A DNA stretch of 64,000 nt from Thiohalocapsa sp963704155 (GTDB lineage: Bacteria; Pseudomonadota; Gammaproteobacteria; Chromatiales; Chromatiaceae): positions 9,572 to 73,571 of the forward strand of contig CAVPHF010000036.1 in the NCBI GenBank assembly GCA_963704155.1, read 5' to 3'. Shown one piece after another: positions 42,426 to 52,088 of this stretch. A model generated the notes under the pieces. That model worked only from the letters and a program-made list of their open reading frames with translations, did no database searches and was not told where the DNA came from. The position numbers were made by a program, and so were the translations under genes. How positions within the stretch are numbered: the first letter of the stretch is position 1; each line of letters opens with the position of its first letter.

Positions 42426-43128
42426 CATCAGGCCCCGGCTTAAAGCCCGACCAAAGCCCTCGACCAACTGGGCCCGCCCGAGGTCGGCCGCCAACTGGCT
42501 AGCGGCCCTGCTGTGCCTATGCGTCTTGCAGCCGGCAGTTGCTCATCAGCTACGGGTGTTCGCGGCCGCCGATGGCGATCTGATTCGCGGCTCGGCCTAC
42601 TTTGCCGGCGGCGCTGTCGCCTCTGGCGCACAGGTCCGCATCGAATCCACCGATGGCACGCTGCTCGCAACGCCGATACCCGATGCCGAAGGGGGTTTCA
42701 GCTGGCGCGTGGCGACGCCGGCCGATTATCTGATCGTTGTCCAGTCCGCCGATGGGCATCGGGCTGAGTGGATGGTGGCCGAGGCCGAGCTGGCGCCGGC
42801 GTTCGCCGGCCGACTTGGCCTATCGGCGTCGGCTGCCGCCGAGCCGGAATCAGCCGCAGGCGCGGATGCCGCGCATATCGGCCAGCCTTCGCCGGCGCGC
42901 GAGCGTGCTGCCGCGCTCGATCCGGTGCTGGAGAGTGCAATCGAGCGCGCCGTCGCGCGTCAGGTGCGGCCGTTGCGAGAAGAACTGGCCGAGGCACGGG
43001 CTCGCTCGCGTGTTCAGGACGTGATCGGCGGTATCGGCTATATCGTTGGAATCGCCGGGCTGGCGCTCTGGTGGGCCGCGCGCGGTCGGACACGCAGCGG
43101 GTCGCGGAACAGCGTCCAGGAGCCATGA
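42415..43128 (+). CDS. nikL: NikL-like periplasmic-domain protein of the nickel importer
   Basis: The start at 42415 or 42418 overlaps the end of nikM. The 237-residue product has a signal peptide (WLAALLCLCVLQPAVA) and a His immediately after it (HQLRVFAAADG). A DUF4198-like beta domain (FAGGAVASGAQVRIESTDG, GGFSWRVATPADY) and a helical segment (RARSRVQDV) follow, then a C-terminal transmembrane helix (GGIGYIVGIAGLALWWAARG). This matches the NikL component of NikMLQO systems. Confidence 0.87.
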   Translation: MMDDIRPRLKARPKPSTNWARPRSAANWLAALLCLCVLQPAVAHQLRVFAAADGDLIRGSAYFAGGAVASGAQVRIESTDGTLLATPIPDAEGGFSWRVATPADYLIVVQSADGHRAEWMVAEAELAPAFAGRLGLSASAAAEPESAAGADAAHIGQPSPARERAAALDPVLESAIERAVARQVRPLREELAEARARSRVQDVIGGIGYIVGIAGLALWWAARGRTRSGSRNSVQEP

Positions 43129-43898
43129 TGGTGCTGCTGCCGGAGCGCGCGGACACCGGCTGGGCCGCCGCGCTCGACCCGCGCCTGCGGATCATCGGTG
43201 CACTCTTGTTCGCGCTCACGGTGGTCGCGCTGCAACGGCCGGCGCCCTTGATTATCGCCCTGGGTCTGGCGTTTGCGCTGGCGCTGAACAGCGGCATCGG
43301 TCCCGGCGACCTGCTGCGGCGCATGCTGGTGCTGGAAGTGTTCATGCTGGTGCTGCTGCTGACACTGCCGTTCACCGTTGTCGGTGAGCCGCTGCTGCAC
43401 CTTGGCGCGCTGACCGCGAGCGGCGAGGGCGTGGGTCTTGCGCTGATCATCCTGCTCAGGGCCAACACCGTTCTGCTGATGCTGATCGCGCTGCTTGGCT
43501 CGGTCGGGCCGGCGCGGCTCGCCCAGGCGCTGGCGGGCCTCGGCGTGCCCGAACGGCTTACCCATTTGCTGCTGCTGACGGTGCGTCAGATCGAATTGGT
43601 GGGCGAAGAGTACCAACGCCTTCGGCAGGCGATGCGCGCTCGCGCCTTCGTCGCCCGCGCCGATCGCCACGGCTGGAACAGCCTCGGCTGGCTGATGGGC
43701 ATGTTGCTGGTGCGCAGCCTTGGGCGCTCGCGCCGGCTGAGCGATGCCATGCGCTGCCGCGGATTCGATGGCCGCTTGCGTTTGCTGTATCTCGGCACTG
43801 ATTGGCGGCGCGGCGACACGCTCGCGCTGGCGTCTGCGTTGACGATCTGCGCCGGACTGCTCGCGCTGGACCGGCTGACGGTGTTGGCGGGGATATGA
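43125..43898 (+). CDS. nikQ: CbiQ/NikQ-type ECF transporter T component
   Basis: 257 residues with five to six hydrophobic helices and the T-component signature: the LDPRLRIIGALLF N-terminal segment and the paired Ala-Arg-Gly helices (RQAMRARAF and RSLGRSRRLSDAMRCRGFDG) that grip the ATPase. It overlaps nikL (ATGATG) and nikO (ATGA), so the operon is tightly coupled. Confidence 0.93.
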   Translation: MMVLLPERADTGWAAALDPRLRIIGALLFALTVVALQRPAPLIIALGLAFALALNSGIGPGDLLRRMLVLEVFMLVLLLTLPFTVVGEPLLHLGALTASGEGVGLALIILLRANTVLLMLIALLGSVGPARLAQALAGLGVPERLTHLLLLTVRQIELVGEEYQRLRQAMRARAFVARADRHGWNSLGWLMGMLLVRSLGRSRRLSDAMRCRGFDGRLRLLYLGTDWRRGDTLALASALTICAGLLALDRLTVLAGI

Positions 43899-44731
43899 GC
43901 GCGGAGTCTGACGAGCTGCTGCGTCTTGATGACGTGCATTTTGCCCATGAAGGTGCCCGGGATTCAGGCGGCGGGCGGTGCGCGATCCTGCGCGGCCTGA
44001 CCTTTAGTTTGCACGCCGGCGAACGTGTCGCACTGATCGGGCCCAACGGTGCCGGCAAGACCACGCTGCTGCATCTGCTGGTCGGGCTCAAGCGGCCAAG
44101 CGCCGGGGAGGTCGTCGCCTTCGGCGAGGCGAGACGCGCCGAGGCCGACTTCAGGCCGGTGCGTGCGCGGGTCGGGCTGCTGTTCCAGCACAGCGACGAC
44201 CAATTGTTCTGCCCGACCGTGCTCGATGATGTCGCCTTCGGTCCGCTCAATCTCGGCCTCTGCGCCGATGCCGCGCGGGCTCGCGCGTTACAGACGCTGG
44301 CCCGACTTGGGCTTGGCGCGCTTGCCGAGCGGGTCACGCACCGGTTGTCGTCTGGGGAGAAACGGCTTGTGGCGCTGGCCACGGTGCTTGCCATGCAGCC
44401 GGACGTGCTGCTGCTCGACGAGCCCACCAACGGTCTCGACGAGGACAGCGAGCGGCGGCTGATCAGTCACCTCGCCGAGCTGCAACAGGCCATGCTGATC
44501 GTCTCGCACGACCGCGGGTTCTTGGAGCAGATCATCAATCGCGCCGTGGTGCTCAAGAACGGCCGTTTGACCGAGGCAGTGCTGCACCGTCACCCACACA
44601 GGCACCGCCATGTCCATCTGCACCTGCACACGCCGGACGATGGCGCGCTGCACGCCGATGAGTCGGCGACGGCAGCGCCCGCGCATCCGGATCACCACGT
44701 CGCTGAAGATCCTCCCTCGCACCAAGCATGA
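43895..44731 (+). CDS. nikO: CbiO/NikO ATPase of the nickel importer with His-rich tail
   Basis: 278 residues. ATP-binding motifs: Walker A GPNGAGKTT, Q-loop LLFQHSDDQLF, signature LSSGEKRLVALA, Walker B VLLLDEPTNGLD. The last ~60 residues are exceptionally His-rich (HRHPHRHRHVHLHLH) and end before TGA; they are not needed for ATPase function and are probably a metal store or sensor. Last gene of the operon. The 44732-44950 spacer downstream shows no gene. Confidence 0.94.
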   Translation: MSAESDELLRLDDVHFAHEGARDSGGGRCAILRGLTFSLHAGERVALIGPNGAGKTTLLHLLVGLKRPSAGEVVAFGEARRAEADFRPVRARVGLLFQHSDDQLFCPTVLDDVAFGPLNLGLCADAARARALQTLARLGLGALAERVTHRLSSGEKRLVALATVLAMQPDVLLLDEPTNGLDEDSERRLISHLAELQQAMLIVSHDRGFLEQIINRAVVLKNGRLTEAVLHRHPHRHRHVHLHLHTPDDGALHADESATAAPAHPDHHVAEDPPSHQA

Positions 44732-44950
44732 TCGCAGCCCGATCGACCACCTGCGCCGGTAGACGAACGGTGACCGCATGCTATAGTCGAGATCCCTGTG
44801 GGCAGCATGAGGATCGGTCGCTCTGCGCTCGCGAGTTCGACGGTGCAGTTCCTAAAGGCGGGTTTTGCCGAGGCGATTTGCGGATAAAGCTGCCGCGCTG
44901 CGCCCGTTCGTTGTAAACATCTGCCGGCGGCTGCCGGCGCCGGGCGCAAG

Positions 44951-45700
44951 ATGCCTATGTCAAGACCCAGCCGCGTTCTACTATTCGGCACTTGCCTGAT
45001 TGACCTGCTGTATCCAAAGGTCGGGTTGGCCGCCATGCGCCTGATCCGCCGAGAGGGTGTCCGCGTGCTCTTTCCGCAGGATCAGACCTGCTGCGGTCAG
45101 CCGGCCTACAACTCGGGCTTTCGCGCGCACGCGCGCCTTGTCGCGCGCCAGCAGCTCGATGCGCTGGACGGCGACGATCCGGTGGTTGTGCCCTCGGCCT
45201 CCTGTGCGGGGATGCTGCGCGAGCACTATCCGCGGCTGTTTCAAGGTACCCCGGAGCAGGCGCGTGCCGAACATCTTGCGACACGGGTGGTCGAGCTGTG
45301 CGATTTTCTGAACCGCGTGCTCGCTGTCCGTCTGGAGGATCGCGGTCCGCCCGTGACCGTCGCGCTGCATCATTCCTGCTCGGCGCGCCGTGAGATGGCG
45401 GTTGCGCCTGCGGCATCTGCGCTGCTGGGGCAATTGGGCGAGGTCAGGGTCGTCGAGCCGGATCATGCCCAGGAATGCTGCGGCTTCGGCGGTACCTTTT
45501 CGGTCAAGGAGCCGGAGATCTCTGCCGCGATGGCGGCGGACAAGGCCAAGGCAATCGCGGCCACCGGCGCCGAGCTGCTGGTCAGCCAGGACTGTGGCTG
45601 TCTGATGAATCTGGATGGCACCGCAGGCAAGGCCGGTCTTCGGTTCGAGGTCCGACATATCGCCGAGTTTTTGTGGCAGCGGACGCAACTCGCAGGATGA
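44951..45700 (+). CDS. LutA/LldE-like (Fe-S)-binding oxidoreductase subunit with two CCG domains
   Basis: 249 residues with two CCG domains: QTCCGQPAYNSGF and QECCGFGGTF, plus paired cysteines (PSASCAGMLREH, HHSCSARREM). This is the LutA/YkgE/LldE layout, a component of L-lactate oxidation or of heterodisulfide-type complexes. LutB and LutC are not adjacent, so the partner must be elsewhere. ATG start at 44951; an ATG at 44957 is an alternative. Confidence 0.88.
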   Translation: MPMSRPSRVLLFGTCLIDLLYPKVGLAAMRLIRREGVRVLFPQDQTCCGQPAYNSGFRAHARLVARQQLDALDGDDPVVVPSASCAGMLREHYPRLFQGTPEQARAEHLATRVVELCDFLNRVLAVRLEDRGPPVTVALHHSCSARREMAVAPAASALLGQLGEVRVVEPDHAQECCGFGGTFSVKEPEISAAMAADKAKAIAATGAELLVSQDCGCLMNLDGTAGKAGLRFEVRHIAEFLWQRTQLAG

Positions 45701-45769
45701 TTTGGGCTCGGCGATCCAGGCCCTGAAATCGGCTGGCAGACAGCCATTGCGTGAGGATAACGATTTCCG

Positions 45770-46495
45770 ATGACCAAAGATGCGATTGCCCTGAGGCTTG
45801 GCCTGATGCTGGTGCTCGTCGCTGGTGTGCATCCGGCCGCTGCGGCCCAGTCCATGCTGGACGGGCTGAAGGAGAAGGCGGCGAAGGCAGTCGAGCAGGT
45901 GGGCGAGACGGCCGGCAGTGCCGCCGAGGCGGTTGGCAAGGCAACCGATGTCGTGGTCGAGCGGGCCAATGAGACCGTCGAGTCTGCCAAGAACGACTTG
46001 CGCGATGAGCCGACGCCGGAGGAGACCCGCGCCAAGCTGGATGCGATGGCCGACGAGACACTGCAGCGGCTGTTCGAGGGAGAGCCTAACGCGCGCGCTC
46101 TGTTCGACAGCAGCGCGGGCTATGCGGTGTTCGATACGCGGCAGGCCGCCTATGTCGTGACGGCCGGTTACGGACGCGGTGTTGCGGTGGATCTCGACAA
46201 CGGCCAGCGGACCTATATGAAGATGGGCAGCGGCGGTGTTGGTGTCAGCTTTGGCTTCGGCGGCTTCGACAGCCAGGTGGTGATCCTGTTCGAGAACGCA
46301 TTCGCCTTCAACAAGTTCGTGCTGCAGGGTCTGGATGCCACCGCGGAGGCGGGCACCATGACCGGAGAGGCAAAGGACCAGATGGCGCTGCGCTTCGAGT
46401 CAGGCCGCGCGGTGTTCGTGCTGACCCAGCAGGGCTGGAAGGTCTCGGCCAAGCTGTCCGGCACCAAGTACTGGCCTGACACCGGGCTGAACTGA
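45770..46495 (+). CDS. SYLF (YSC84/DUF500) lipid-binding domain protein, exported
   Basis: 241 residues with a signal peptide (LGLMLVLVAGVHPAAAA), then a helical Ala/Glu-rich region (about 25-75, repeats KAVEQVGETAGSAAEAVGKA), then the SYLF domain: FDSSAGYAVFDTRQAAYVVT, GRGVAVDLDNGQRTYMKMGSGGVGVSFG and VLTQQGWKVSAKLSGTKYW. SYLF domains bind lipids; the bacterial proteins are poorly studied envelope proteins. It precedes the cyclase gene by 16 bp. Confidence 0.9.
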   Translation: MTKDAIALRLGLMLVLVAGVHPAAAAQSMLDGLKEKAAKAVEQVGETAGSAAEAVGKATDVVVERANETVESAKNDLRDEPTPEETRAKLDAMADETLQRLFEGEPNARALFDSSAGYAVFDTRQAAYVVTAGYGRGVAVDLDNGQRTYMKMGSGGVGVSFGFGGFDSQVVILFENAFAFNKFVLQGLDATAEAGTMTGEAKDQMALRFESGRAVFVLTQQGWKVSAKLSGTKYWPDTGLN

Positions 46496-46511
46496 CTCAA
46501 GGGACTAAGCC

Positions 46512-47594
46512 ATGCAACACGGCGACAGGCAGGCGCTGATCTCCCAGATCGGCAATATCGTCGAGGAGATCTATGGTCGCAGTGCCGGCAACGACGGCGA
46601 GGCCGCGCTGCGGCATCGACTCGACGCCTTGTTAGACGCCTTTTTGCTCGAATCACAATCGATCGCCGGCACCGAGGTGACGGTGCTGCTCGCGGATATA
46701 CGCGGTTTCACGGCGCTGACCCAGTCGGTGCCGCCGTCGACCTTGATCTTGTTGCTGAACGCCTACTTCACGGCCATGTGCGACGTTGTCCAGCGCCATG
46801 GGGGGGCGGTCGACAAGTTTATGGGCGACTCTGTGATGGCCGTGTTCGGCGCGCCACAACAGCGCCCTGACGACCTGCAGCGTGCGCTCGCCTGCGCGGT
46901 GGAGATGCAGCAGGCCATGGTCGAGCTGAATCGCCGTAACCAGTCGAACGGCCTGCCGAATCTGTATGCTGGCATTGCACTCAACACCGGGACTGCGATG
47001 GCCGGCAGCTTCGGTTCTGACGTGCATAGCGAGTACACCGTGATCGGCGATGCGGTGAATCTCGCGGCGCGCATCGAGTCTTTCAGCCTGCGCGGACAGG
47101 TGCTGCTGAGCGAGGCCACGCATTGGGCCGCACAGCACCTCATCGAGGTCAGCAGGATCAACCAGGTGCAGGTCAAGGGGATGTCGAAACCCTTGTCCTT
47201 GTATGAGCTGCGCTCGGTGCGCGGGCCGCCGCGGCTGGTGATACCGGAGATCGAGGTGCGCCGATCACCCCGCATCGCGGTCGAGCTTGACGCCATCTTC
47301 CGCATGGTCGAGTCGCAAAATATACATGCCGAACAGTTCATCGGCCGCGTGAACGACATGGGCTACTACGGTATGCGAGCCGATCTGCCCATGGTGTTGC
47401 CGACCTATAGCGAGGTGGTGATCAATCTCCGCCCGGAACTCGGGGGTGATGCACCTGGGGACGTGTATGCGCGCGTGCTGCGCACGCGGCCGCACGGCGA
47501 TGGCTTCAGGACCAGCATGGAGTTCACCACCGTCGATACGCCCGGACATCGGCAGGTGAAGGCGTACATCGACGATAGGCTCTGGCGCGGCTGA
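46512..47594 (+). CDS. Class III adenylate/guanylate cyclase fused to a PilZ-like domain
   Basis: 360 residues. The catalytic domain (about 50-235) has the metal-binding Asp in VLLADIRGFTALTQ, the second Asp in DKFMGDSVMAVFG, and the transition-state Asn/Arg in GDAVNLAARIE. The purine-specifying residues cannot be decided by eye. The C-terminal ~110 residues begin RRSPRIAVELDAIF and continue NDMGYYGMR, the PilZ RxxxR and D-x-S-x-x-G positions. The Ser is replaced by Gly, so c-di-GMP binding is doubtful. No transmembrane segment. The fusion links two nucleotide messengers. Confidence 0.88.
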   Translation: MQHGDRQALISQIGNIVEEIYGRSAGNDGEAALRHRLDALLDAFLLESQSIAGTEVTVLLADIRGFTALTQSVPPSTLILLLNAYFTAMCDVVQRHGGAVDKFMGDSVMAVFGAPQQRPDDLQRALACAVEMQQAMVELNRRNQSNGLPNLYAGIALNTGTAMAGSFGSDVHSEYTVIGDAVNLAARIESFSLRGQVLLSEATHWAAQHLIEVSRINQVQVKGMSKPLSLYELRSVRGPPRLVIPEIEVRRSPRIAVELDAIFRMVESQNIHAEQFIGRVNDMGYYGMRADLPMVLPTYSEVVINLRPELGGDAPGDVYARVLRTRPHGDGFRTSMEFTTVDTPGHRQVKAYIDDRLWRG

Positions 47595-47672
47595 GCGGGC
47601 CTTTACGCCGTATCAGCGCGTCGAATGGATAGTCCGAATCGATTCGGCCAAGGTCAGTCAAGCGGCTGCGGC

Positions 47673-47700
47673 AACTAAGGCGATTGACTGCAATCGCCTA
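47673..47700. repeat. REP-like palindrome (CTAAGGCGATT...AATCGCCTA)
   Basis: AACTAAGGCGATTGACTGCA followed by ATCGCCTA forms a palindrome with TAGGCGATTGCAGTC on the other strand. It is the cleanest palindromic copy of the short family also found near 6379, 25931, 26080, 26551 and 33973. Confidence 0.55.
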
Positions 47701-47737
47701 TGACGACCGCGCCGCTGCGCTGCGCAAGGCGCCCGCT

Positions 47738-48289
47738 TCAACTGCGCCTGCTGGACAGGAACGGAAACAATGCCCGGAGCTGCACCTCCGTAAGATCGCG
47801 CATGCGCGCGACATTGCGCTCCGGGATGGCGTCGGGATTCAGGTGACGCGCGATCGCCCGGCTGATGCTGTCTTCCCGGATCAGATGCAGGATGGGGCAG
47901 GGCGAGCGATTGGTGAGGTTGGCGCCGTCGTCGCTGCTGGTGCCGGCAAAACGATAGTCCGGGTGGAAGCTGGCTGCCTGGAAACGGCCCTGCCAGCCGA
48001 ACTCTTCCAGCAGCCGATCGACCGGGTCGAGGAACTGGTTGAAGTCGTCGAAGTCCGCGAGCAGGCCTGGAATCAGGATCAGAGTGGTCTCGATCTTTAA
48101 CGGATCTGCCGCATCCAGCCGCAGCAGTTCGTCGTGTACTTCCAGCAGCAGGCCTTGCTCGTCAAGCGCGTCGCTGGTCACCAGCCGGACCGCGCTGCGG
48201 CGCCAAGGCGCCGCGGCGAACGGGCAGAGATCCATTCCGATGACCACCTGTTCCAGCCACTGGCGGACCTCGGTCTCGGGGCTGGTCAC
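47738..48289 (-). CDS. DUF1415 protein
   Basis: 183 residues. The DUF1415 pattern is clear: an N-terminal amphipathic helix (ETEVRQWLEQVVIGMDLCPFA), then ETTLILIPGLLADFDDFNQFLDPV, FQAASFHPDYRFAGT and RSPCPILHLIREDSI. Family function unknown; soluble cytoplasmic. It lies 46 bp downstream of the OmpA gene and could share its transcript. Confidence 0.92.
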   Translation of the reverse strand: MTSPETEVRQWLEQVVIGMDLCPFAAAPWRRSAVRLVTSDALDEQGLLLEVHDELLRLDAADPLKIETTLILIPGLLADFDDFNQFLDPVDRLLEEFGWQGRFQAASFHPDYRFAGTSSDDGANLTNRSPCPILHLIREDSISRAIARHLNPDAIPERNVARMRDLTEVQLRALFPFLSSRRS

Positions 48290-48335
48290 GCGATCGTCGT
48301 CGGTGTGCGCGATGAGCGTAGCTGGCCTGATCGGA

Positions 48336-50297
48336 TCACTGAATGACGTAGAGTTCTACGCGTCGATTCTCGCTTCGCCCCGCGCCAGTCGCGTTGCTTG
48401 CGATGGGACGGTCCGCGCCATAACCGCGTGCACTGAGGCGCCCGGTATCCACACCGCGCTCAACCAGCGCCTGCATGACCGACTCGGCCCGCTGCTGCGA
48501 GAGGGTCTGGTTGACCTCGGCGCTGCCCTGGCTGTCGGTGTGACCCTCGACCCGGGCGGTCAGGTCGGCACGCTGTTTTAACAGCTCGGCGACGCGGTCG
48601 AGGGTCGGCAGCTCGCCGGCCGGTAGTTCCGCGCTGCCGCTTGGGAACTGCAGCTCATCGCCGGCCAGATTCAGCAGGATACCGCCCTCCGTCAGCTGTC
48701 CGCCGAGCTCCGCCGCGCCGTCGTAGAGCGAGCGTATGCGCTCGACATTTTGTTGGCCGGCCGATTCGGCCTCGGCGAGCTGCTTGCGCAACGCATCCAG
48801 CTCATCTCCGTGGGACTGTTGGAGCGCTGCCATCGCCTCGCGCTCTGCGGCGAGATCAGCGGCGATCCGCTCCAACTCCTCATCGGTGTTCGCGAGCGCC
48901 TCGGCGCGTTCGGCGCCGGCCGCATCGCGCAGTGCCTGCAACTCGTCAATCTGTGCCTGCATTGCACCGCGTTCTTGCTCCAGCTTGGCGGTGGCGTCAC
49001 TGATGCGCGCCTCGGCCGCCTCAAGCGCCGCGCGATGCTCAGACTGCAACTGCTCGATCTGCGCTTTCAGTGTCGAGCGCTCATCTTGCAGCGTCTGCGC
49101 TGCCGCCGTTGCCTCGGCTTCCGCGGCCTTCAACTGCTCGAGCTGTCCGGCTTGTTCCGCGCGCAGGCGCTCTACCTCGGCCTCCAGCGCTGCCACCGCG
49201 TCAGGGTCGGCGCCTTCGTTGACCGCTGCGGCCGCGTCCGCCGCCGCTTGCTTGGCCGTCTCGAGCTCTGCCGCTTGTGCATCTAGGGACGCGCGCAATT
49301 GTTCCAGCTCAGTGTCCAGCGCCTGTTTCTCGGCCGCGGTGGCGTCGAGCTGCGCACGCAGCGCATCGGCCTCCGCGGTTGCGTCGGTAACCAATGCGTC
49401 GCCGCTCTCGAGCTTCTCGGCCAGTGCCTCGCGCTCACGGGTGGCCGCGGCCAGCTCGTCCTGCAGCTGCTTGATGACGTCCTGACTCTCTGCCAGTGCG
49501 CTTTGCAACTCTGCGTCCGCGGCTCCGGCTCCATCCGTGCTCACTGCCGACAGCAGGTTCTCTCGCTGTTGGCTCATGGTCACCAGCTTGTCCTTCAGCT
49601 CCTCAATAGCCGCTTCTTCTTTCTTGACCAATATTTGCAGGCGCTCTTGACGGTCGCCGCCGCGCTTGAGCTTGTCCCGCAAGGCCGCCTCCAGCTGGTT
49701 AGCGGCGTTGAGCTCGAAATTCAGTCCGGCAATGGTCTCGTTGTCCGCGGCCAGCTTGGCCTCCAGCTCTCGCTGCGTCTCCGTTACCTCAACAAGTCGC
49801 TCGCGCAGCGACGACTCCGATTCCTTGGCCTCGCTCAGCGCCTGCTCTAGCTCAGCTTTGGCTGCCGTCACCGCGTCCAACTCGGCGCGTGTCGAATCGC
49901 TGGCGTCCAGCGCCGCTGCCAGCTCCGCCTGCACCTGTGACAGCGAGTCGGTGTGCTCGGCCTGGACGTCTGCGATGGCTTGAGCGTGTTGTTCCTTCAG
50001 TGCCGCGATCCTCTTCTCATGGTCATCGCGCAGGCTCTGCGTGGCTGTGTCGTGGTTTGCCAGGAGCGTCTGGATCTCCTGTTGCGCCGCCGCCGCGCTC
50101 TGCGTGGTTGAACTCAGTTGCAGTTTGGTCGCCTCTTGTTCCTCCGACACCGCGGCGAGCTTCTCCTTGGCCTCGGTCAGGTCGGCCTTCAGCACACCGG
50201 CGTAGTGGTTATAGAGGACATAGACGCCGATCAAGGCTGCAAGCAGCAGCCAGAAGAAGGGCTTCCAGAACGTGGCGTTGGAATTGGACATCAGCAT
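48336..50297 (-). CDS. OmpA-family protein with long coiled-coil and N-terminal anchor
   Basis: 653 residues with an N-terminal transmembrane helix (FFWLLLAALIGVYVLYNHYAG), then ~480 residues of Ala/Glu/Gln-rich coiled coil, and a C-terminal OmpA peptidoglycan-binding domain (LQFPSGSAELPAGEL, VEGHTDSQGSAEVNQTLSQQRAESV, GYGADRPIASNATGAGRSENRR). It likely spans the periplasm and ties the inner membrane to peptidoglycan. M1 at 50297 or M3 at 50291. A G/S-type helical repeat (LKAEIEQLQ) dominates. Confidence 0.9.
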   Translation of the reverse strand: MLMSNSNATFWKPFFWLLLAALIGVYVLYNHYAGVLKADLTEAKEKLAAVSEEQEATKLQLSSTTQSAAAAQQEIQTLLANHDTATQSLRDDHEKRIAALKEQHAQAIADVQAEHTDSLSQVQAELAAALDASDSTRAELDAVTAAKAELEQALSEAKESESSLRERLVEVTETQRELEAKLAADNETIAGLNFELNAANQLEAALRDKLKRGGDRQERLQILVKKEEAAIEELKDKLVTMSQQRENLLSAVSTDGAGAADAELQSALAESQDVIKQLQDELAAATREREALAEKLESGDALVTDATAEADALRAQLDATAAEKQALDTELEQLRASLDAQAAELETAKQAAADAAAAVNEGADPDAVAALEAEVERLRAEQAGQLEQLKAAEAEATAAAQTLQDERSTLKAQIEQLQSEHRAALEAAEARISDATAKLEQERGAMQAQIDELQALRDAAGAERAEALANTDEELERIAADLAAEREAMAALQQSHGDELDALRKQLAEAESAGQQNVERIRSLYDGAAELGGQLTEGGILLNLAGDELQFPSGSAELPAGELPTLDRVAELLKQRADLTARVEGHTDSQGSAEVNQTLSQQRAESVMQALVERGVDTGRLSARGYGADRPIASNATGAGRSENRRVELYVIQ

Positions 50298-50648
50298 CGC
50301 TCCTCGGGATATCTGCGCTCGCGTCTTCGCCGGACGGTTTGGGCTATCAAAGCCTGTGGATTATGCCGCTTTGCCGGCCGAGATACAGCCACGCATGGCG
50401 ATATTCTGGAAAAGGGCCTATGCCCTGTGAGCCGATTCCGATGGAGTCCCTGCCGTGGCCTGGTGACAGCCCGCTTGGCATTCCGGTCGGACCAAGAGGC
50501 CCGAGGTACGCGCCGCAGTCGCGCCTGTCCGCTCATGGGAACCTATGGGAGCCCTATTTCCGTTTCGCGAGCGCTTGCCGAAGACGACGAAATCACCTAT
50601 CCTCTGCCGGCTTTCCGGCCACCTCCTCAGCGGCCGGTCCTCCGATAA

Positions 50649-50724
<76 letters not shown>

Positions 50725-51577
50725 ATAATTCAGACAGTTATAAAAATATTGCTGTCCTCGCTGGCGTCCCTGGCTTGATTTGGTAGCCGTTCGGTAGCCG
50801 TTTGTCGTCGCTTCTCCGTGCCATCCGGTATAGAACCGCCTCGGCCTTACCAGGACACATCGATCATCCGTACATCGACCCGTGTGGGGTCGTTCGGTGG
50901 TGATCTTGGTGGTGTTGCAGCGGCCGAAGCGCCGCGGTAGTTCACGGAACTCTTGACGACCGCCGACCGGACGGATGCTGTGGACCGTCATGCCATCGCC
51001 TTCGGATGGGCGCGGTGTTAGCTGCGCCGAGAGACGGGCCACCGCGGTGCGCAGCGGCTTGCGCTCACGATCCTGGACGCAGCGTCAGCCGCTCCAGAGG
51101 ATGGACGTCTTTCAGTATTGCGGAAGGCCGACACCTTCTGCGATCAACCTCGCATGTTTGAACGCCGGAACGGCGATGTTGGCGGGCGCTTTTTCGGTAA
51201 CCGCTCTGGATCGTTGCGCCGGTCGCTTACCGCGAGTGTGCACGAGTTATCGCCGCGGGAGAGGCGGGAGATCACGAAGGGGGAACGGGAACAGGTGGAG
51301 ACCCATCTGGCCCTGTGCACTCCTCCGGAATTCAGCGTGCATAACCTGGTGGGATGGGATTGTTTTTGTGGAGTCGGTGATCAGCATGCGTGGTTACTGC
51401 CTGGGTCAGCTAGGGGGATGCTAGGGCGCGCATCTGCTTGGATGCGGATTCTGACGCTGACGGAGCCGAGGTGTATTGGTGGCTGCAACCGTTACCGGGA
51501 CCGGGCGTGCCGCTATCGTGCCCAGAGTTTCCGGTTCGGGCGCGCTTCGCAGTTTCGCTCCGGAGTCTGATTACATC
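50725..51577. other. 853-bp interval after tRNA-Thr; possible integrase remnant, no gene called
   Basis: On the minus strand directly after the tRNA, one frame reads KRLPNGYQIKPG and PARTAIFL up to TAA, resembling the end of tyrosine integrases that sit beside tRNA genes. It has no continuous upstream coding sequence. Otherwise I see no convincing gene. GGTAGCC words (50781-50800) resemble the iterons of the tandem repeats downstream. Confidence 0.3.
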
Positions 51578-51806
51578 AGACAGCAAGGGCGAGGGTTTGA
51601 TTTAGGGCCGCGCTTGATCGCCGGCGTTGAGCAGGCGCGCAACATCGGCGTCCAACGAACACAACGCAACGCCGATGCCGGTGCAAGCATACTCCGCTCG
51701 TGTAAAGCGTAGCCATTGTAGCCAATGTAGCCAGGGGGTCCGGTTCGGGCGCATTTTCACGTTTCACCCCGGAGGCTGGCTACAACGGCTACATTGGCTA
51801 CAACCC

Positions 51807-51815
51807 TGTGGATAA
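51807..51815 (+). promoter_or_regulatory. DnaA box 1 (TGTGGATAA)
   Basis: Reverse complement TTATCCACA, the exact strong DnaA consensus. It lies 3' of the inverted iterons of the first 273-bp repeat. Confidence 0.75.
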
Positions 51816-52079
51816 GGACGATTTGGACGATCACCGCGCCAGCGCGACGGCGACAGCCAGGGCGAGGGACTCATCGTGCACGGCGCCTGCTCGCCGGCGT
51901 TGACCAAGCGTGCAGGATCGCCGTCCAGCGAACACGAAACGGAGTCGACTCCATCGTATTCGTCCTTTTTTCGTGTAAAGCGTAGCCATTGTAGCCAATG
52001 TAGCCAGGGGTTCCGGTCCCGGTGCGTTTTCACTTTTCACCCCGGGGCCTGGCTACAACGGCTACATTGGCTACAAACC

Positions 52080-52088
52080 TGTGGATAA
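52080..52088 (+). promoter_or_regulatory. DnaA box 2 (TGTGGATAA)
   Basis: Same sequence and relative position in the second repeat, exactly 273 bp from box 1. Confidence 0.75.

Noticed and set aside
51118..51570. 150-codon frame after the tRNA
   Set aside because: No domain, no ribosome-binding site, and Cys/Arg-rich composition typical of chance frames in this GC range.
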